Below are positions 59,097 through 64,000 of a DNA stretch of 64,000 nt, piece by piece (within the stretch, counting starts at the first letter, position 1; each line of letters begins with the position of its first letter). The DNA lies in the NCBI RefSeq assembly GCF_000368625.1, contig NZ_KB849576.1, positions 62,001-126,000 on the forward strand, in the 5' to 3' direction. The translations under genes and the position numbers were made by a program. The stretch is from Acinetobacter schindleri CIP 107287. GTDB lineage: Bacteria; Pseudomonadota; Gammaproteobacteria; Pseudomonadales; Moraxellaceae. The notes below the pieces were generated by a model. It did no database searches. It was not told the DNA's origin and saw nothing but the letters and a program-made list of their open reading frames with translations.

Positions 59097-59579
59097 ATGA
59101 ATATTGCAAAAAATACCATCTGCCTTTGGTACGATCACGATGCTGAAGAGGCTGCACGGTTTTATGCGCAAACCTTTCCAGACTCGTCAGTAGGAGCAAT
59201 AGTCCTTGCCCCTGGAGATTATCCGTCAGGAAAAGAGGGAGATGTCATTACAGTCAATTTTACGGTCTTGGGTATTCCATGTATTGGTTTAAATGGTGGA
59301 CCAGAATTTAAGCATAATGAAGCTTTTTCCTTTCAAGTGGCCACACAAGATCAGGAAGAAACGGACCGATACTGGAATGCGATTGTGAACAATAGTGGGC
59401 AGGAAAGTGAATGTGGCTGGTGTAAGGATAAATGGGGAATTTCCTGGCAGATTATCCCCATGGCTTTACTTGAAGCATCTTACAGTCCAGATCCATTAGT
59501 AGCAAAAAGGGCATTCGATGCCATGCTTAAAATGAAGAAAATTGATGTAGCAATAATTCAGGCAGCGGTTCGTGGTTAA
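59097..59579 (+). CDS. PhnB-like VOC family protein
   Basis: A 160-aa protein of the PhnB/YjdN branch (PF06983, once labelled 3-demethylubiquinone methyltransferase-like). It shows NTICLWYDHDAEEAARFYAQTFP, GIPCIGLNGGPEFKHNEAFSFQV and CGWCKDKWGISWQIIP. The function is unknown; family members are small dimeric proteins of undefined chemistry. It is preceded by GAGGTGAGATC and stands alone. Confidence 0.88.
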   Translation: MNIAKNTICLWYDHDAEEAARFYAQTFPDSSVGAIVLAPGDYPSGKEGDVITVNFTVLGIPCIGLNGGPEFKHNEAFSFQVATQDQEETDRYWNAIVNNSGQESECGWCKDKWGISWQIIPMALLEASYSPDPLVAKRAFDAMLKMKKIDVAIIQAAVRG

Positions 59580-60084
59580 GTTATGTGGACTGATACAGCT
59601 TATATATCTGATGTTTCCGATGAAGCGAGTCACTTTATGAATAGACATAGATTGAACTAAATTTTAAAAATCTTGCGCTTTTTATTTGTACCGACTCAGA
59701 TTTAAACTTTAATGAATTGTCAGCTTGAGTTAAACAATACTTTTATAAAAAAGCCCTTGGATTTTTAGAGCCAAGGGCTCTAAATTTTCTGCCATAAGCT
59801 TGGTTTTACTGGCTTTTAGGAGCTTGATAGTGAGTAAGTTGCAAATTCATTATTAATCTTTATCAAGACAGAAATTGAGAATTTTATTTATAAGTTTTAT
59901 ATATAAATAATAAGGATTAAAGCAGCTTAAATCATAAAATCTTGCAGTATAAAATTGTAATTGATTGAAAAGCTCAGCTTATAAATTAGCGCCATTCCCT
60001 CGAATTTTGATAGAAAAGGCTAAACCATTTTTTAAAAAACCGCGTATTATTTCTGCATTCTTTTTTAACATTGATGTTGAGACT
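59580..60084 (+). other. Gap before bioB with a terminator
   Basis: 505 bp without a supported gene. AGCCCTTGG / CCAAGGGCT at about 59752-59779 with weak T-runs is a terminator candidate. A frame continuous with bioB extends 40 codons upstream (from 59965), but it has no family similarity. Confidence 0.5.
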
Positions 60085-61074
60085 ATGATTCGCAATGACT
60101 GGACGCGTGACGAGATTCAGGCACTTTATGATCAACCACTGATGGATCTGCTATTTCAGGCACAGCAAATTCATCGTGAGCATTTTGATGCCAATACCGT
60201 ACAGGTCAGCACCTTGCTCTCTATTAAAACCGGTCGTTGTCCGGAAGACTGTAAATACTGCTCCCAGTCTGCCCATTACGATACAGATCTGGAAATTGAA
60301 AAAAGGGTAGAGGTACAAAAAGCGATTGCTGAAGCAAAACAGGCGAAAGAATCAGGATCGACCCGTTTCTGTATGGGCGCAGCGTGGCGGAATCCGCATG
60401 AGCGCGATATGCCTTATGTGCTGGAATTGATCCAGGAAGTAAAAAAGCTGGGTATGGAAACCTGCATGACCTTAGGTATGTTGAATGCCTCTCAGGCAGA
60501 ACGTTTAAAAGATGCTGGACTGGATTATTACAATCATAACCTCGACACTTCGCGTGAATATTACGCGAATGTCATTAGCACTCGAACTTTTGACGATCGC
60601 TTAAATACTTTAGACCATGTCCGTTCAGCTGGAATTAATGTATGTAGTGGCGGGATTGTCGGGTTAGGTGAAGGTAAACAGGACCGTGTGGGATTATTAT
60701 TTGAACTGGCGACCATGCCAATTCACCCAGAATCGGTACCAATTAATATGCTGGTGCCAATCGAAGGAACACCGCTCGCCGATGTGGAAAAGCTGGATGT
60801 GATTGACTGGATCCGGACGATTGCCGTAGCACGTATCATCATGCCAAAAAGCTATATCCGTCTGTCTGCAGGCCGTGAATCTCTATCTGATTCGGATCAA
60901 GCCTTAGCGTTTATGGCAGGTGCTAACTCGCTGTTCTCAGGTGATAAATTGCTGACTGCACCGAATAGTGGTGAAGGCAAGGACAAAGCACTGTTTGCCA
61001 AACTGGGGTTAAAAGCGGAAGCACCGAAGAAAACCGGCCGCGAGCTTGCTATGGATGCCATGCAGCCTGCTTAA
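60085..61074 (+). CDS. bioB: Biotin synthase
   Basis: A 329-aa radical-SAM enzyme that inserts sulfur into dethiobiotin. The start at 60085 ([20 protein letters not shown]) aligns with family N-termini; the frame is open 40 codons further upstream without similarity. It shows the radical-SAM cysteines in [44 protein letters not shown] and the C-terminal [15 protein letters not shown]. It is separated from the next bio gene by a terminator. Confidence 0.97.
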   Translation: MIRNDWTRDEIQALYDQPLMDLLFQAQQIHREHFDANTVQVSTLLSIKTGRCPEDCKYCSQSAHYDTDLEIEKRVEVQKAIAEAKQAKESGSTRFCMGAAWRNPHERDMPYVLELIQEVKKLGMETCMTLGMLNASQAERLKDAGLDYYNHNLDTSREYYANVISTRTFDDRLNTLDHVRSAGINVCSGGIVGLGEGKQDRVGLLFELATMPIHPESVPINMLVPIEGTPLADVEKLDVIDWIRTIAVARIIMPKSYIRLSAGRESLSDSDQALAFMAGANSLFSGDKLLTAPNSGEGKDKALFAKLGLKAEAPKKTGRELAMDAMQPA

Positions 61075-61090
61075 ATTTTTCAGCTGTATA

Positions 61091-61127
61091 TCAGGGATCA
61101 TTTCGAAAGAGATTGGTCCCTTTTTTA
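61091..61127 (+). terminator. Terminator between bioB and the bioH-like gene
   Basis: AGGGATCA / TTGGTCCCT arms (61093-61100 and about 61113-61121) followed by T6. Confidence 0.8.
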
Positions 61128-61161
61128 TTGAATAGATGACAAAAAATAGGGAACAGGATTG

Positions 61162-61884
61162 ATGAAAATTCTGCTCATCAGCGGCTGGGGACTGGGGACT
61201 CAGGTACTGAACGAATTTGTACAGCAGCTAGAACAGCAGTTAACACCACAGCATCAGATCGAAGTCTGGGATATCTTTGATCCGAATAACGCAGCAGTAC
61301 TGGCAGAAAAGGTACAGGCTGCAGCTGATAAAGATGTACTGATTGGCTGGTCACTTGGCGGGCAGTTAGCAGTGTTATTGGCTAATGCAATCTATCAGCA
61401 GATACAAGTCGCCAAGCCCGTAATTGCCTGTATGTCAAACCCTTGCTTTGTGGCGCAAGAAAACTGGCCTCATGCTATGCCCAAAGTGCAGTATGAGCAA
61501 TTTAAACATGCGGTGATGTTACAACCTCAACAGGCTCTAAAACGCTTCTGTGCACTGGTCACTTTGGGTTCAGTAGCACCACGAGAACGGGCAAAACATT
61601 TACAAGAGCAGTTGGTAAATATTGATTTATCCTATCAGCAGGCTTATCTCTATCTTTTAGAACAATTAAATTTGGTAGATATCTTAAAAAGCTATCCTGG
61701 CAAGATGCTATTTATAAATTCTGAGAACGATATGTTAGTTCCCTGCAAAATTATACAAAATATTGCACAGTTCAATGCAGATCATCTGAAGTTGGTAAAA
61801 ATTTCAGCTGCGCACGATGCTATCCTGTTCGATACCAGTTTGGTCATTGAGCCAATCTTGCAATTTTTACAAAAACTTCGTTAA
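61162..61884 (+). CDS. BioH-like alpha/beta hydrolase
   Basis: A 240-aa serine hydrolase. The nucleophile motif is GWSLGG (as in BioH), the Asp is in NSENDMLV, and the His in SAAHDAIL. In BioC-BioH organisms BioH removes the methyl ester from pimeloyl-ACP methyl ester. Its location between bioB and bioA supports this, but no bioC is visible in the window. The ATG 61162 is preceded by CAGG; a TTG lies directly before it. Confidence 0.75.
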   Translation: MKILLISGWGLGTQVLNEFVQQLEQQLTPQHQIEVWDIFDPNNAAVLAEKVQAAADKDVLIGWSLGGQLAVLLANAIYQQIQVAKPVIACMSNPCFVAQENWPHAMPKVQYEQFKHAVMLQPQQALKRFCALVTLGSVAPRERAKHLQEQLVNIDLSYQQAYLYLLEQLNLVDILKSYPGKMLFINSENDMLVPCKIIQNIAQFNADHLKLVKISAAHDAILFDTSLVIEPILQFLQKLR

Positions 61885-61953
61885 TCAGAAAAATGCTAAA
61901 GGTCAGCTAGATGTTCATTTCAGAATTAAACCGTTAAGATCAGGACAGCGCTA

Positions 61954-63252
61954 TTGTTTAGGTTATTTTCCGTGCACGATTCTTTTGATCAGCAGCATAT
62001 CTGGCATCCCTATACTTCCATGAGTCATCCTTTGCCTTGTTACAAGGTGAGGGCGGCACATGGTGCTGTAATTGAACTGGAAGATGGCACACAGCTGATT
62101 GATGGGATGTCGTCCTGGTGGTGCACGATTCATGGTTATAACCATCCAAAGCTGAATCAGGCGGTGCAGACCCAGTTGGAATCCATGTCACATGTGATGT
62201 TTGGTGGCCTGACCCATCAGCCAGCGATTGATCTGGCTAAATTGCTGATTGAGATTACTCCAGAGCCACTGGATCGGATTTTCTATGCCGATTCCGGTTC
62301 GGTTGCTGTGGAAGTGGCTTTGAAAATGGCGGTGCAATACTGGCATGCGCGTGGTCAGGCACAGAAAAGCAATTTTGTTACTACACGTTCTGGCTATCAT
62401 GGCGATACCTGGAATGCTATGTCGGTCTGCGATCCGGTCACGGGCATGCACCAGATTTTTGGTTCTAGTCTGCCGAACCGTTATTTTGTTCCAGCACCAC
62501 AAAGCCGTTTTGATGGTGAATGGCAAGTTGATGATATCCGGCCACTGGAACAATTGTTAGCAGAAAAGCATGAACAGATTGCAGCCATGATTATTGAGCC
62601 GATTGTGCAGGGAGCAGGTGGCATGCGCCTGTATCATCCGGAATACCTGCGCCAGGTACGTCAGCTGTGTGATCGTTACAATATCCTGTTAATTCTGGAT
62701 GAAATCGCGACTGGTTTTGGCCGGAGTGGCAAACTGTTTGCCTGTGAACATGCGGGTATTAGCCCAGATATTATGTGTCTGGGCAAGGCGCTGACTGGTG
62801 GTTATATGACCTTGTCAGCCACACTGACAACTGTGCATGTCGCAGAAACCATTTCCAGTGGTGAAGCTGGCGTATTTATGCATGGCCCGACCTTTATGGC
62901 GAATCCACTGGCCTGTGCTGTGGCACTCAAAAGCACCCAGCTTTTATTGTCACAGGACTGGCAGGCAAGAGTGCAGCAGATTGAACAAGTATTAAAAGAC
63001 CATTTACAGCCATTAAATGCATTGCCGCAGGTTGCGGATATCCGCGTACTTGGCGCGATTGGAGTCGTGGAGTTACAGCAATCTGTTGATCTGGCTAGCT
63101 TCCAGGCAGAATGTGTACGCCGTGGCGTATGGATTCGTCCCTTTGGTCGGTTGGTCTATGTGATGCCACCATTTGTGATTTCTGCTGAACAACTTAAAAC
63201 TTTACTGGTGCATATGTGCGAGATGATTCAGGCAATGGGAACAACAGAATGA
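61954..63252 (+). CDS. bioA: Adenosylmethionine-8-amino-7-oxononanoate aminotransferase
   Basis: A class III PLP aminotransferase that makes 7,8-diaminopelargonate from KAPA and S-adenosylmethionine. It shows [56 protein letters not shown] and the PLP lysine in [13 protein letters not shown]. No ATG precedes the conserved N-terminus. TTG 61954 (AGGA 8 nt upstream) or GTG 61972 must serve; I prefer TTG. The TGA overlaps the bioF ATG. Confidence 0.94.
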   Translation: MFRLFSVHDSFDQQHIWHPYTSMSHPLPCYKVRAAHGAVIELEDGTQLIDGMSSWWCTIHGYNHPKLNQAVQTQLESMSHVMFGGLTHQPAIDLAKLLIEITPEPLDRIFYADSGSVAVEVALKMAVQYWHARGQAQKSNFVTTRSGYHGDTWNAMSVCDPVTGMHQIFGSSLPNRYFVPAPQSRFDGEWQVDDIRPLEQLLAEKHEQIAAMIIEPIVQGAGGMRLYHPEYLRQVRQLCDRYNILLILDEIATGFGRSGKLFACEHAGISPDIMCLGKALTGGYMTLSATLTTVHVAETISSGEAGVFMHGPTFMANPLACAVALKSTQLLLSQDWQARVQQIEQVLKDHLQPLNALPQVADIRVLGAIGVVELQQSVDLASFQAECVRRGVWIRPFGRLVYVMPPFVISAEQLKTLLVHMCEMIQAMGTTE

Positions 63253-64000
63253 AGCATCTGGAACATTTTCAGCAGCAACTGGATAATTTGAAACAGCAGG
63301 GCCAGTACCGCCAGTTTAAGCAGGGGATTTCCAGCCAGCCTTATCTTCAGCTGAATGGGATTGAAATGCTGAATCTGGCATCCAATGACTATCTTGGCTT
63401 GGCGGCCAATCTGCAGCTACGGGAAGAATTTTTTGATCTGACACCGCTTGCTGAACGACAGATGAGTGCCAGTTCTTCGCGCCTGCTGACTGGAAATTTC
63501 CCGGCCTATGAACAGCTGGAGACCAGCATGGCACAGGCTTTTGGTCGTTCGGTGCTGTTGTTTAACAGCGGCTATCATATGAATATCGGGATTCTGCCAG
63601 CATTGGCGGATAGCAAGACCATTATTATTGCCGACAAGCTGGTACATGCCAGCATCATTGATGGTATCCGTTTATCCAATGCCAGCTATGTACGCTACCG
63701 GCACAATGATCTGGAACATCTACAACAGCTTTTAGTAAAGTATCAGGCAGATGATAATATTCAGCGCATCATTGTCGTCACTGAATCCATTTTTAGTATG
63801 GATGGTGATGAAACGCATCTCGGTGCATTAGTGGCACTCAAACAGCAATTTGATAAGGTTATGCTGTATGTGGATGAAGCCCATGCCATTGGTGTGCGTG
63901 GTGAACACGGGCTGGGTTGTGCCGAGCAGTATCAGGTCATAGACCAGATTGACCTGCTGGTCGGAACTTTTGGTAAGGCGCTGGCTTCAGTCGGTGGCTA
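63249..64000 (+). CDS. bioF: 8-amino-7-oxononanoate synthase (partial, cut by window end)
   Basis: The first 250 residues of a PLP-dependent alpha-oxoamine synthase that condenses pimeloyl-ACP with L-alanine. It shows [34 protein letters not shown], the [17 protein letters not shown] and [16 protein letters not shown] blocks, and the PLP lysine in [13 protein letters not shown]. The ATG overlaps the bioA stop as ATGA, indicating translational coupling. The 3' part is beyond the window. Confidence 0.95.
   Translation, partial: MKHLEHFQQQLDNLKQQGQYRQFKQGISSQPYLQLNGIEMLNLASNDYLGLAANLQLREEFFDLTPLAERQMSASSSRLLTGNFPAYEQLETSMAQAFGRSVLLFNSGYHMNIGILPALADSKTIIIADKLVHASIIDGIRLSNASYVRYRHNDLEHLQQLLVKYQADDNIQRIIVVTESIFSMDGDETHLGALVALKQQFDKVMLYVDEAHAIGVRGEHGLGCAEQYQVIDQIDLLVGTFGKALASVGG

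Noticed and set aside
59097..59579. Ubiquinone methyltransferase annotation for the PhnB-like gene
   Set aside because: No SAM-binding methyltransferase motif is present; the name is a legacy label of the VOC-type PF06983 family.

Overview
The window looks like a chromosomal segment of an Acinetobacter species (Gammaproteobacteria, Moraxellaceae). The evidence is an Acinetobacter-like gene complement and order (rpsL-rpsG-fusA-tuf; trxB/aat/bpt beside ftsK; minCDE; pilTU; bamE/fur), an ABZJ_00895-type membrane protein, a moderately AT-rich base composition, and a tmRNA with tag ANDETYALAA. No species can be named from sequence alone.

Layout. 1-4.7 kb: the str operon (S12, S7, EF-G, EF-Tu) with several hairpins between genes. 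4.8-12.4 kb: a di-iron-like PF10118 protein, rimI, the two N-degron transferases bpt and aat, trxB and ftsK. 12.4-17.1 kb: a PA4642-like protein, a 239-bp repeat unit, minCDE, a membrane protein resembling a pore-less voltage sensor, and a PlsC acyltransferase. 17.2-30.7 kb: an OmpA lipoprotein, rep, dut, a phosphomannomutase, argB, a class II amidotransferase, a bacteriohemerythrin, an SNF-type transporter, rnfH, bamE, fur, pilU/pilT and yggS. 30.8-43.2 kb: an acyltransferase with sbcCD, ABZJ_00895, a TIGR01777 epimerase, thiO, hemB, a thioesterase and glpK.

43.3-48.7 kb: ssrA (tmRNA) with a roughly 5-kb mobile island at its 3' end. The island carries a P4-type integrase, a filamentous-phage-type II/X replication protein (apparently without an ATG, GTG or TTG start), an AlpA-like regulator, an IS5-family insertion and a TIR-domain protein with an N-terminal zinc-knuckle-like motif. 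It is the most accessory part of the window and the best candidate for an unusual system: a small inovirus-derived element with a possible defence cargo.

49.1-58.2 kb: a tyrosine/homogentisate catabolic cluster (hpd, permease, aminotransferase, IclR regulator, fahA, maiA, a VOC protein, scoAB). It contains every expected step except a recognisable homogentisate 1,2-dioxygenase, and a VOC metalloprotein sits where that enzyme would be expected. A 17-bp sequence and an 11-bp palindrome are shared by the two promoter regions of this cluster. 59-64 kb: a PhnB-like protein and the biotin genes bioB, bioH-like, bioA and bioF (cut by the window end).
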